From assembly GCF_005877885.1 (NCBI RefSeq), contig NZ_VCHY01000013.1, positions 62,001-126,000 of the forward strand: a DNA stretch of 64,000 nucleotides, written 5' to 3'. This DNA is from Labilibacter sediminis. GTDB lineage: Bacteria; Bacteroidota; Bacteroidia; Bacteroidales; Marinilabiliaceae. Positions 33,354-41,477 of this stretch are shown one piece after another; the stretch's first letter is position 1; every line of letters starts with the position of its first letter. The notes below the pieces were generated by a model. It did not search any database. It was not told the origin of the DNA and saw only the letters and a list, made by a program, of their open reading frames with translations. The position numbers were made by a program, and so were the translations under genes.

Positions 33354-33788
33354 TGTATAAATAAATTAACTCAAAAGTCTCTTATTAACCTGACTTTCAA
33401 TACTTTAAGATACTAAAAATCAACATTCTAACCAAATTACAGAGCTAAAAAAGTTCATCCAGTTTAAAAAAATATAACATCCTGATTCAATGGTTTTTAA
33501 TTGCTGCCAAAAGCAAATAAAAAACCATTTACACGAAGTTAACCCCGGTCCCGCCCTACAGAGCAGGGCAACTGCCCGAGGCAGTTTTTGCAGGAAATAT
33601 GAAGGTAAAACGCAGGGGCAGTCCAATACAAATCCATCAGGCAGTTGCCTGACTGATACCATATAATTTGAGCAACTGCCTTCACTTTTGAGCATAAAAA
33701 AGACCGCCTGAAGGCAGTCTTTTCCCATTATTAGAGATCGATTCTAACAGAAAAGATGATGATTATTCATTACAGCAATCTATTTTAG
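33354..33788. other. Structured non-coding region, possible small RNA
   Basis: It contains two copies and one near-copy of the palindrome GGCAACTGCC / GGCAGTTGCC (33567-33576, 33640-33649, 33671-33680), each extended by extra pairs, and a strong terminator at its right side. The 102-codon minus frame over it is not convincing. A transcript reading left from the region could be a structured RNA. Confidence 0.4.
33697..33723. terminator. Terminator downstream of the phage lipoprotein gene
   Basis: AAAAGACCGCCT / AGGCAGTCTTTT stem (one mismatch, 3-nt loop) 65 bases after the lipoprotein stop. Confidence 0.8.
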
Positions 33789-34337
33789 TTACTCAAATAC
33801 AGGTGTAGTTGTACTTACTTGAGTTGTTGCATATTGAAGATTTGTACAACCTTTTTTTATGAAAATAGTATCGCTTCTTTCTCCTGAAACTAGCTTATGT
33901 ATATATCCTTGATAATTCCAGTTGTCAGGCCATGGGTCATAATGATCTACATTAAATGCAAATGAAATTGTATAATCACTATAATTGGTAACAAGAAGAA
34001 CAATATCACATCCACCTCCTTGACATCCTTCAATATTGGACTTATATGCTATTTCTATAAATTTAAAAACAGCTGTAAGTTTAGAATTGTAAAAAGCATT
34101 AATACTTATTTGTTCTGAAACTTCTTTATATATTTTACTCTCGTCACAGTATATGCAGCTTCCATCATCTGTAGTTGCATTTACGTTATAATTTATTGCA
34201 GCTAGATCAGTACATCCTTTTATTTCAGGTTCTGGATCAGGTTCACATTTTATGAACCATAAATCTCCGCATTCGTTGCAGCTACTTGCAGATATTAAAA
34301 ATAGCAAATAATAAAGTATTAACTGAAAAGTTTTCAT
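33789..34337 (-). CDS. Phage-carried lipoprotein with Cys-rich GCTD...DGSC motif
   Basis: It encodes 182 residues. MKTFQLILYYLLFLISASS-C20 is a lipoprotein signal. GCTDLAAINYNVNATTDDGSCIYC (about 41-64) is a small Cys/Asp repeat common in Bacteroidota surface proteins. The remaining domain is beta-rich with two further cysteines (GCQGGGC). It sits alone behind the terminase. Surface exposure and expression by a prophage suggest a conversion or superinfection-exclusion role (inference). Confidence 0.75.
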   Translation of the reverse strand: MKTFQLILYYLLFLISASSCNECGDLWFIKCEPDPEPEIKGCTDLAAINYNVNATTDDGSCIYCDESKIYKEVSEQISINAFYNSKLTAVFKFIEIAYKSNIEGCQGGGCDIVLLVTNYSDYTISFAFNVDHYDPWPDNWNYQGYIHKLVSGERSDTIFIKKGCTNLQYATTQVSTTTPVFE

Positions 34338-34396
34338 AACATAAAGGTTTGATTTACCACAATAACGATAATTAATTGAGTATTGTCAATACTTAA

Positions 34397-36133
34397 TTAT
34401 CCCTTCCCAAACCTCGCTCCCACAAAAACATTATTCCTCCTGGTCAACAAATTGCTATATTTTGTCCAAATCCTTTTATCACAGGCATCTCCAAAGTGTG
34501 TGGCTTCTTCTGGCAGTATGCTGTTTTTACGCTCTGAGCTTTTGTCTTTTTGAAATTTACCGTCCTTATCTACTACCTTGGTGTTATTCATGGAGATAAG
34601 CGTGTACTTACATTTTTGGCCATTAAAGCGGATATTAGGATAGAGTTTGTCTTCTGTTTCCTTTTTAAGCATGTTTGCCCATAGTAAGTACTTCTCGTGT
34701 TGTGGCGGCTCCATGCCTCGGTGATGCTGACTGGTCACATGCCAGTTGTTTTTCCGGAAGCGTTCAATGGCTTGTTGGTTGTATGTTGTGGAGTTCTTCG
34801 CATTCGGCTGCTTATGGTCGCCGTATTTATCGTGATAGTAAAAGATTTCCTTGCATCCATGGTGTTCATAGTACTTACAGAACTGATCCACCAGATCGTT
34901 AATCATTACGCCTGGTGATTGATCAGGCTTCACAAAAAATTCATTGATAAAGTTATCGGTAGGTATGGCCAGCTTACTTACAAAATCAAAGTTGCGTTCC
35001 TGACCAATAGAGAACAGGGCTATCTTGGCACCCCAATCCGGACAAACCTCCAACGGTTTTTTAGGATCGCAGTCCAAATCAAAACGACTATCTGGCGTAC
35101 CCAACTTGTTAAAATCCCAATTGGTATCTTCAGCATAATCACGTAAGAAAGAATCGTTATAAGCATTGTAATACACATGCTTATTGGAGTCAATGGCGTA
35201 GTAACAATCCTCTACCACATCAAGCACCATGTTCATAATCTCAATGAGAAATGTAAGCATAGTTTGCTTTTCGTACTCACGCATAATATAGGAAAAACCA
35301 ACATTTTCGATGTTATCCAATGCATTCGCCAGGGTAAAGAGTAAACCATCTTTACTGACAAAGGGAGTAATCTGATTCTTAAGCCTAACGGTCTCGTTCC
35401 ATATGTCTTTAAAGAGGTTCTTATCATTGTCTTTTTTTGCATCAATAAGCTGCAGCTGCAGTTTTACAATACGATTCCAAGTTTCAAAAATACGGATTCC
35501 CCTTTCTTCCTCGTAGTATTTGGCGTAATCCAATATCCATTTTTGCTCATTGGTAAAAGGCATGGAAGTCAGGTAATGAAAACCATGATGTATGGGAACC
35601 GGATTCCTGGAACGAGTGCCAAACTTCTCTTCATTGCCCCTGTTGGTTGGCGATGTTTCTTCATCGTAGCGCTCCTTGTTGATTGTTAAGGCTTCATCCA
35701 GTAACTCATAATCTACGTTTGCACCACGAGCAGATCCTGCACGATCCTGAGACAAAAGAATACCAGCATTGCCATTACTGAAGCTGATGATATTATCATG
35801 CTTCATGATTTCCTCGTATGGCCTAATGAAATGCTCCGGCGGCTTACGACCAATGACATAGTTTCCTGGCTTTTTTGCGGATTCGTGCTGCACATAACCC
35901 AAACTCTGCAGGTATTTGAATGTAGATGGAAGCGTACGTGTAAGCAGCTGACCAAATGTTGTACCAGTAATGGCAGTACAAGCCCGTGGCATGCTTTTAT
36001 TGATTAAATCAATATCATTACCCACCTCAAACGATTTACCCACACCACGCCCCTTAACAGACACCTTTCGTTTTGGGGTGAGCAATACATTTTGAAGCTG
36101 CGAAGGATTAAGATGTATGTCTTGAATAATCAT
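34397..36133 (-). CDS. Terminase large subunit
   Basis: It encodes 578 residues. The ATPase has Walker A GRGVGKS (28-34) and Walker B YELLDEA (142-148), preceded by RAGSARGANVD as in TerL proteins. The C-terminal nuclease half contains CPDWGAKIALFSIGQ (first acidic residue) and a later FYYHDKYGDH segment. It packages DNA into the prohead through the portal. It overlaps the upstream small-subunit candidate by 4 bases. Confidence 0.93.
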   Translation of the reverse strand: MIIQDIHLNPSQLQNVLLTPKRKVSVKGRGVGKSFEVGNDIDLINKSMPRACTAITGTTFGQLLTRTLPSTFKYLQSLGYVQHESAKKPGNYVIGRKPPEHFIRPYEEIMKHDNIISFSNGNAGILLSQDRAGSARGANVDYELLDEALTINKERYDEETSPTNRGNEEKFGTRSRNPVPIHHGFHYLTSMPFTNEQKWILDYAKYYEEERGIRIFETWNRIVKLQLQLIDAKKDNDKNLFKDIWNETVRLKNQITPFVSKDGLLFTLANALDNIENVGFSYIMREYEKQTMLTFLIEIMNMVLDVVEDCYYAIDSNKHVYYNAYNDSFLRDYAEDTNWDFNKLGTPDSRFDLDCDPKKPLEVCPDWGAKIALFSIGQERNFDFVSKLAIPTDNFINEFFVKPDQSPGVMINDLVDQFCKYYEHHGCKEIFYYHDKYGDHKQPNAKNSTTYNQQAIERFRKNNWHVTSQHHRGMEPPQHEKYLLWANMLKKETEDKLYPNIRFNGQKCKYTLISMNNTKVVDKDGKFQKDKSSERKNSILPEEATHFGDACDKRIWTKYSNLLTRRNNVFVGARFGKG

Positions 36134-36708
36134 GAATTGAATATTTCTTCAGCCCTGGCATCATCAATAGGCTGGTTCATTAAGGCCGTTAATGCTTGTT
36201 TTGCTTCTGCAGGTAATTTCTCCAGGGTTTTCTGATCAATATTAATGGTCTGGTTATTCACCTGAATGGCAAATACATTTTGATGCTTTTCTATCAATTT
36301 AGGATCAATCTGCGTTTCCGGACGTTCACCCATGGCCTGCATTAAATTCTTATGGCCCATTGCCCAGGCTTTTAAATTATTCTGATCTTTTGCCTTTTGT
36401 ATCATCTCTGATATATCCTGCAGAAGCCAATGCTGCCAGTAATCGAAATCAAAGGTATGTATGGAGTTAAATAAGCGCATAGCACGTTTGCAGTCCTCAT
36501 ACGCCTGTCCTCGGGATAGCTTTGGATATTTAGCCTGGAGAATGGCCACCGCATGTTTTTGAGTTGGATTTTTATCCAAAAGCTTAGCGGCAGATATTGT
36601 TCTTTCAAGTACCGGCTGTAAGTAATCAGGCAGTGGTGTATTGTCAGGATCCAATACTGCAGACTTAATCAACTCATAGTTTTGATCTTCAAGGGCTGCT
36701 CTGCTCAT
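36130..36708 (-). CDS. Packaging-region protein, possible second terminase small subunit component
   Basis: It encodes 192 helical residues. QKHAVAILQAKYPKLSRGQAYEDCKRAMRLF (about 49-79) reads like a helix-turn-helix. The overlap of 4 bases with TerL and with the upstream gene shows a packaging operon. Either this gene or the preceding one is the true small subunit. Confidence 0.65.
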   Translation of the reverse strand: MSRAALEDQNYELIKSAVLDPDNTPLPDYLQPVLERTISAAKLLDKNPTQKHAVAILQAKYPKLSRGQAYEDCKRAMRLFNSIHTFDFDYWQHWLLQDISEMIQKAKDQNNLKAWAMGHKNLMQAMGERPETQIDPKLIEKHQNVFAIQVNNQTINIDQKTLEKLPAEAKQALTALMNQPIDDARAEEIFNS

Positions 36709-36983
36709 AAGCCTATTTTGTTTTCTTTTTGAATTTCACGCATCATTTGTTGGGCAGGATTACTGCCGTTGGCTGCAGCCTGGGCAATACCTTTGCGTAA
36801 GGAGATATCACCCTTAAGCCAACCGCGCAAATAGGCTGCGCGAACATTGCTATCATCCACATGAAGCTCAGCTGTTAATTCATCGGACTTAACCTCGATG
36901 TTAATGGCTATCTCTTCAGGCGAATAAAACAGTTCAGCCATTTGCTCAATGGTATCAATTTGCTCCTCGTTTAAATTCTTCAT
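36705..36983 (-). CDS. Small-terminase-like HTH protein
   Basis: It encodes 92 residues. QMAELFYSPEEIAINIEVKSDELTAELHVDD followed by RGWLKGDISLRKGIAQAAANGSNPAQQMMREI follows the small-terminase theme: an HTH with EIA, then a helix with an Ala-x-x-Gly-N-x-x-A turn. It overlaps the next gene by 4 bases. DNA recognition for packaging is the likely role. Confidence 0.65.
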   Translation of the reverse strand: MKNLNEEQIDTIEQMAELFYSPEEIAINIEVKSDELTAELHVDDSNVRAAYLRGWLKGDISLRKGIAQAAANGSNPAQQMMREIQKENKIGL

Positions 36984-37512
36984 TCAGTACCTGGTTATCG
37001 AATTCAAAAACGGCCCGATCAGTGCTGATCAGTCCTCGTTCAATCTTATTGTTGTCGGTTGCATTCATACTGGAGACAATGGAAATACTCCAGTCAGCGT
37101 TTTTAATGGTGGTCACCTTGGCATGAATCGAAGCTGTGCGAACCTTATCAGGAAACATACCCAATAAAGCCTGAAATGGTTTAGGACTCATGCTCCGGAC
37201 ACGATTATCAATGATAAAGCGGATCTCTCCTATCAGTCCGGCTTGTTGCGCATTCCATAACTGACGAGCTGATTTTTCAGAGATTGAATAGGTACTCATG
37301 ACCACATCACAGGCGCCTATTTGCTTAACCACATGCAAAAGCAAACGAACACTATTAAAAGTGCCACGACTCCAGTAATGCTTTGTTTCTCCCTGCTTTA
37401 TTGTACCAATAACCTGGTGCAATTTCTTATCCGAATGGACAAAGGCACTATCACCATTGGCTACATTCAAAGAAGGCACATCGTTTGATGCACCTTCCTC
37501 TTTGCTAACCAT
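36955..37512 (-). CDS. PLD-like fold phage protein
   Basis: I start at Met 37512 (185 residues), 7 bases after the upstream stop; the longer frame from 37542 overlaps it. SIHAKVTTIKNADWSISIVSSMNATDNNKIE (about 129-159) matches the second half of a phospholipase-D fold: HxK, then a strand, then SS-N-T-NxxxE. The usual Asp of HxKxxxxD is absent. Such proteins in phages may act on nucleic acid. The location in the packaging operon supports a DNA-linked role. Confidence 0.6.
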   Translation of the reverse strand: MVSKEEGASNDVPSLNVANGDSAFVHSDKKLHQVIGTIKQGETKHYWSRGTFNSVRLLLHVVKQIGACDVVMSTYSISEKSARQLWNAQQAGLIGEIRFIIDNRVRSMSPKPFQALLGMFPDKVRTASIHAKVTTIKNADWSISIVSSMNATDNNKIERGLISTDRAVFEFDNQVLNEEFKRGAN

Positions 37513-37519
37513 GACAACT

Positions 37520-38302
37520 TTATTCAGTTTTATCAGTGTCATCCTTAGGTTTTAAGAATTCGATGATAGCCTCTAGCTCTTTTTCTTTTTCAGCTATACG
37601 AGCCACTACCTTATCCTTTTCAGGACCTTCAGGCATTGGGTTCTCAGGATTATTTTTTGAAGACTTGGATTGGTACTTCAGTAAGTTTCTATCCTTAGTA
37701 AGACCTGAAACAAGGTTCCCTTTTTTCTTTAAGGCTTCAATGGGATCTCCAGCCCAATCGTAAACTTTCGCCTTTGTTTCCTGGTTATCTTCATCCTCTG
37801 ATACTTCCTCCGGAAACAGCTCTTCCTCATTTGGAATCACTTCTCCTTTGGAATCAAAGAAAAGCTCTTTGGCTTCCTGGAGTAATTGATGACGAACACC
37901 TAAAGCTTCAGCAATCTCACCCAGAGTAATTGCCTTTTCTTTGGTTTCTTCATCATTGGCCTCTCCCAACTCTACCAACTCCTTCTGGACTTCTGTTCGT
38001 TGGTTGAAGATCAAAGGCAGTTCTTCTTTTATTCGCATAATGACTGCGGGGTAATCCTTTTCGTCTTTCTTGCGAAAATCATCAAAAATACCTTTTTGAA
38101 AGTCCACCAACGAAATACCACATAGCTTAGCCAACGCCCAACGCATCTGCATTAAATAACGTCCCGGAGAGGAGATAAACACGCGTACTTCACTCTTATT
38201 GGTACCGTGTTTCTGAATAAGCTCAGCTGCCTTTTCTACATCGGGTTTTTCTTGCTGTAGAAAATAGATAATCTCTTGTTTTACTTCATCATTCATTGTC
38301 AT
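37520..38302 (-). CDS. First gene of packaging operon, unknown function
   Basis: It encodes 260 residues, helical at the N-terminus, strongly acidic in the middle (EEELFPEEVSEDEDN near 155-170) and coiled coil at the C-terminus (KDKVVARIAEKEKELEAIIEFL). No known family is recognised. The TGTCCTTTTT motif and TGCGA hairpins 7 and 8 lie 60-120 bases upstream. Confidence 0.6.
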   Translation of the reverse strand: MTMNDEVKQEIIYFLQQEKPDVEKAAELIQKHGTNKSEVRVFISSPGRYLMQMRWALAKLCGISLVDFQKGIFDDFRKKDEKDYPAVIMRIKEELPLIFNQRTEVQKELVELGEANDEETKEKAITLGEIAEALGVRHQLLQEAKELFFDSKGEVIPNEEELFPEEVSEDEDNQETKAKVYDWAGDPIEALKKKGNLVSGLTKDRNLLKYQSKSSKNNPENPMPEGPEKDKVVARIAEKEKELEAIIEFLKPKDDTDKTE

Positions 38303-38375
38303 TTGAATTAGTTAATAATGAATTATTGCTTTAGAGATGGCAATATCAAAAAAGGCAACTGCCCTAAAAAGGACA

Positions 38376-38390
38376 GGGGCTGCGAGCCCC
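38376..38390 (+). repeat. TGCGA-loop mini-hairpin 7
   Basis: Five-base stem GGGGC / GCCCC, loop TGCGA, tail AACG, then GAGTTAGGATTTA, which is repeated after copy 8. Confidence 0.6.
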
Positions 38391-38406
38391 AACGAGTTAG
38401 GATTTA

Positions 38407-38419
38407 GTCGTGCGACGAC
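38407..38419 (+). repeat. TGCGA-loop mini-hairpin 8
   Basis: Stem GTCG / CGAC, loop TGCGA, tail AGCG, followed by GAGTTAGGATTTA (38423-38435), a direct copy of 38394-38406. The unit is thus tandemly repeated with a period of about 29 bases while the stems differ. Confidence 0.65.
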
Positions 38420-38445
38420 AGCGAGTTAGGATTTACAAACGCAAG

Positions 38446-38478
38446 AATAAAAAAAGCCTCGCAGCAATGCGAGGCTTT
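38446..38478 (-). terminator. Terminator of the head gene operon
   Basis: On the minus strand: AAAGCCTCGCA / TGCGAGGCTTT perfect 11-bp stem, 4-nt loop, then a run of T. Confidence 0.9.
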
Positions 38479-38506
38479 AACCCAAAATCTATGAAAATGA
38501 AACAAA

Positions 38507-38695
38507 CTACTTCTTATCAGGCTTAGTTGTTTTAGTGTCTGGCATAGATTCCAAATAAGGAAATCCATCTTTTACCAGTCGATCACATTTTTCAACAGGG
38601 ACATCATCCCTTGAGAAGTCCAACACACCAAACTGGCGTGTCATAATCTTTCCAGGCTTAACGCCTACCAACTTAAACTTAGTTTTCCAACCCAT
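38507..38695 (-). CDS. Small phage head-region protein
   Basis: It encodes 62 residues with basic ends (MGWKTKFKLVGVKPGKIMTRQFGVLDFSRDDVPVEKCDRLVKDGFPYLESM). It lies 6 bases after the putative decoration/tail gene and before a terminator. A small virion or neck protein is likely from the context. Function unknown. Confidence 0.6.
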   Translation of the reverse strand: MGWKTKFKLVGVKPGKIMTRQFGVLDFSRDDVPVEKCDRLVKDGFPYLESMPDTKTTKPDKK

Positions 38696-38701
38696 AATTT
38701 A

Positions 38702-39262
38702 TTATACTGCAGGAGTTAATGGAACGGCACCAGTATACTGATACACGTTTTTAGTTTTATACGTGAATTCTGTGCTTATTCCGGCACGAGCTGCGGTTTC
38801 TTTACCTGTACCTGCCCCATCAGGAGATCCTTCAAAGGTTGCAGGGCGTAGAGCATCACCCATTAAAAACAAGTTACCGTTATTATCAGGCACGATAAAT
38901 ACCAGGTTCTCATTTTTAGCCATGTTCAAGAAGCCTAGCGCCTCTTTACCTAATCCAGGATGAAAAAACGAAAGGTGCTTCACAAAGGATTTACCATCCT
39001 TCTCTCCCACAGTGTCAATCTTAAATTCCCCGGTATCATCAGTCAGGTAAATAGCAAAAAACTGCTTGGTCGATTTTAAGGTAAGATTACCCGTTAGCTC
39101 ACCAGCTGCACCCATAGCCACATCACCTGCAGAAAAATCAGGTTCTGTTGGCCAGGTATCCACATCATCCCAATAGGCCACATAAACCGTTTGGGTGATA
39201 CCTCCCATGTTTGCGCCTCCAGGAAGGTTTTTATTGATTGATTGTAATGTAACTTTACCCAT
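38702..39262 (-). CDS. Virion structural protein (decoration or major-tail candidate)
   Basis: I start at Met 39262 (MGKVTLQSINKNLPGGANMGGI, 186 residues), as the longer frame adds an unlikely hydrophobic leader. The protein is beta-rich and Gly/Ala-rich, with FAIYLTDDTGEFKIDTVGEKDGKSFVKHLSFFHPG. It follows the major capsid by 45 bases. A head decoration or major tail role fits the position. Confidence 0.6.
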   Translation of the reverse strand: MGKVTLQSINKNLPGGANMGGITQTVYVAYWDDVDTWPTEPDFSAGDVAMGAAGELTGNLTLKSTKQFFAIYLTDDTGEFKIDTVGEKDGKSFVKHLSFFHPGLGKEALGFLNMAKNENLVFIVPDNNGNLFLMGDALRPATFEGSPDGAGTGKETAARAGISTEFTYKTKNVYQYTGAVPLTPAV

Positions 39263-39307
39263 ATACAAAAGCATTAAGGAGCGTATTATACGCTCCATAG
39301 TTAATGA

Positions 39308-40273
39308 TTAGACTGTTTCATCCAGAGTGGTAAATACTGCCTCATTGATACCAAATCCCATACCTTCATACCAATCGCACATTAAGAACACCTGGCGTTT
39401 AGATTCCTCCAACTTAAAGTTGGTTTGGTTGGCCTTTTTCTTGGTACAATACAACATATTGTCCTTTGGTGTAGCAAACATCCAGTTTTCACCGGCAATA
39501 GAAGGCAACCCAACAATTTGTTGTGGAGTAAAATCAACCCCTTTATGAATTCCCTGGGCACTTGAAATGGTATAAAAACCCTTGGCACGTTTGTCACGCA
39601 AGAAAGCACGCTCATACTCATAAGGCAGGAAAATATTCATTTTCTTGGTCTTATATACATCTGAGATACCATCTACAAAACTTTCCACCTGATCAAAGAT
39701 GGTTGCAGCATCCAAAGCCCCAACGCCACCAACATGATTAATTACTCCCTGAGTAGTTCCATCAGAGTCCACACCTCTTTGAATAATAGTTTTTAAACCA
39801 TCGATAGATGAAGCTGCCGTATTTGGCGTTCCTGGTGTAGGAGCTGCATAAACGCCTTTGCCATAAGCTTCCAGCTCCATTTCTTCCTTCATTTTAGGAA
39901 TAATATGCGTTTCGATTAACCATTTTACAAATGGCCATTCCTTTCTGTTCACACTATCCGAAGCAAGAAAACCTAACCAGGTTGCTTCCAGATCATCAGG
40001 ATACTCTTCAAAATCAATCTTGATTTTACGCAGTGCAATCTCGTTAGGAATGACTTTAACACCGCCTCTTGGTGTCCATCCCTTTTGGAAACCTTGAACC
40101 AAGCTAGTCATGGAAGAGTTGGCCAAACGATAAATGGTTTCGTCCGTTTTAATTGGGGTCATAAAACCCGGAGTAACCGCAGGTTGAAGCATTAATTGCT
40201 TAACCCTCTTGGTGTTCTGACCTGACTTCAGGTAATACGCACCATATTCGGCAATAATATTAGCTATATCCAT
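39308..40273 (-). CDS. Major capsid protein
   Basis: It encodes 321 residues and directly follows the protease-scaffold gene. The alpha/beta layout fits an HK97-fold capsid: a helical N-terminus, KIKIDFEEYPDDLEATWLGF, the long helix with WPFVKWLIETHIIPKMKEEMELEAYGKG, and the C-terminal strands KRQVFLMCDWYEGMGFGINEAVFTTLDE. No long delta-domain is present, because that role is probably served by the C-terminus of the protease fusion. Confidence 0.85.
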   Translation of the reverse strand: MDIANIIAEYGAYYLKSGQNTKRVKQLMLQPAVTPGFMTPIKTDETIYRLANSSMTSLVQGFQKGWTPRGGVKVIPNEIALRKIKIDFEEYPDDLEATWLGFLASDSVNRKEWPFVKWLIETHIIPKMKEEMELEAYGKGVYAAPTPGTPNTAASSIDGLKTIIQRGVDSDGTTQGVINHVGGVGALDAATIFDQVESFVDGISDVYKTKKMNIFLPYEYERAFLRDKRAKGFYTISSAQGIHKGVDFTPQQIVGLPSIAGENWMFATPKDNMLYCTKKKANQTNFKLEESKRQVFLMCDWYEGMGFGINEAVFTTLDETV

Positions 40274-40291
40274 ATATGTGAGATAAATAGG

Positions 40292-41422
40292 TTAAATCAA
40301 ATCTTCATCAGCTGCCTTGTTATGCGGCAAGTTATTAATCACATCCCAGTCAGCACCATCAGCTGAAGGGGCACCTCCATCACCACCATCATTGCCTGTA
40401 GGTGCTGCTCCCGGCTTAGCAGCTAACCTTGCCTTAACGACATCAATCTTAGCTTGATGACCTTCAGCAGCTTTTACCGTTGGATCAATATCATCAAGCG
40501 CATTGATAACAGTATTTCGTTCGTTCTGTGCAGTTTGCAAATTTGCTTTAGCCGTTACAGCATCAGCAAGAGCTGTATTAATTTTCTCCATTTGCTGCAT
40601 ATTCAAATAAACACCTTCATTGGTGCTTTCCATGGCAGTAACGCCCAGTGCAGCAAACAGAGCCGCGAATTTTGTTCCGTCCATATTGGTTTTAGAATTA
40701 TTGTTTGAATTGTCTTTTTGTCCTGGAATAAGGTTCTTAAGCCTATCAAAAAGTGAATTGTTAGCCTTTTCAATTGTTTCCTCAATGTTTTGATTTGAAT
40801 TTGATTGAGAAGGATTCTCTTTTCTTGTTGGTATGGGAAGTCCTGCAGCGGATATCATGGCTACTTTGGCAGGATCTTCAAGGAAATTTTGTTTGGCAGT
40901 CATAGTAACGATTTCATCAACAAAACCCCACTCTTTTGCCTCCTGTGCTGATAACCAGGTATTCTTCTTCATGAGATCAACAATCTCATTTAATGGCTTA
41001 CCGGTTCTAGCCACATAAATCTGAGCGATCATCAAATCCATTTTCTGATTCTCCTCTTTATCCTGGGTAAGCTTATCTATTACAGCCTGCAAGTCATCTT
41101 CATTCATATAGCCCCACTCATCTTCCCAGGTCATTACTTTATGAACAAGATAGAAGGCTGTCGAATTCATCTTAACATGCTTACTACCACAAGCGGCTAC
41201 AGTAGCAGAACTAGCCACAAAGCCGGATAGACGAGAGGTAACATCTCCATGGTCTACAAATTGATCGTGAATACCTATTCCATGGTTTAAATCTCCACCC
41301 AATGAAGACATATTACATTGAACAGGATTAGTACCTGCATTCTTTAGCATTGCCTTTACAAATTGACGGGAATAAGCTCCTGATCCTATGTATCCATCAA
41401 TATCAAATGTGGTTTTTGCCAT
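40292..41422 (-). CDS. ClpP-like prohead protease fused to scaffold
   Basis: The start at Met 41422 (376 residues) is chosen because AAGGA stands just upstream. Residues 5-180 form a ClpP-type (S14) protease: SSLGGD (39-44), catalytic Ser71 (GFVASSATVAA) and His94 (YLVHKVMT). After a Ser/Asn/Gln linker, residues about 250-350 are helical coiled coil with repeated Ala (NAQTAKANLQTAQNE type), followed by a Gly/Ala/Asp tail, as in phage scaffolds. It assembles and then processes the prohead. Confidence 0.9.
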   Translation of the reverse strand: MAKTTFDIDGYIGSGAYSRQFVKAMLKNAGTNPVQCNMSSLGGDLNHGIGIHDQFVDHGDVTSRLSGFVASSATVAACGSKHVKMNSTAFYLVHKVMTWEDEWGYMNEDDLQAVIDKLTQDKEENQKMDLMIAQIYVARTGKPLNEIVDLMKKNTWLSAQEAKEWGFVDEIVTMTAKQNFLEDPAKVAMISAAGLPIPTRKENPSQSNSNQNIEETIEKANNSLFDRLKNLIPGQKDNSNNNSKTNMDGTKFAALFAALGVTAMESTNEGVYLNMQQMEKINTALADAVTAKANLQTAQNERNTVINALDDIDPTVKAAEGHQAKIDVVKARLAAKPGAAPTGNDGGDGGAPSADGADWDVINNLPHNKAADEDLI

Positions 41423-41477
41423 TGTATCCTTTTTTCCACAAATCAAGCGCATTGAGCACGAGGGAAAAAGGACAGGA

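Noticed and set aside
33420-33728. A 102-codon minus-strand frame with Cys/Trp-rich product
   Set aside because: It begins inside the terminator stem, covers the palindrome cluster, and has no protein-like conservation or composition; the region looks non-coding.
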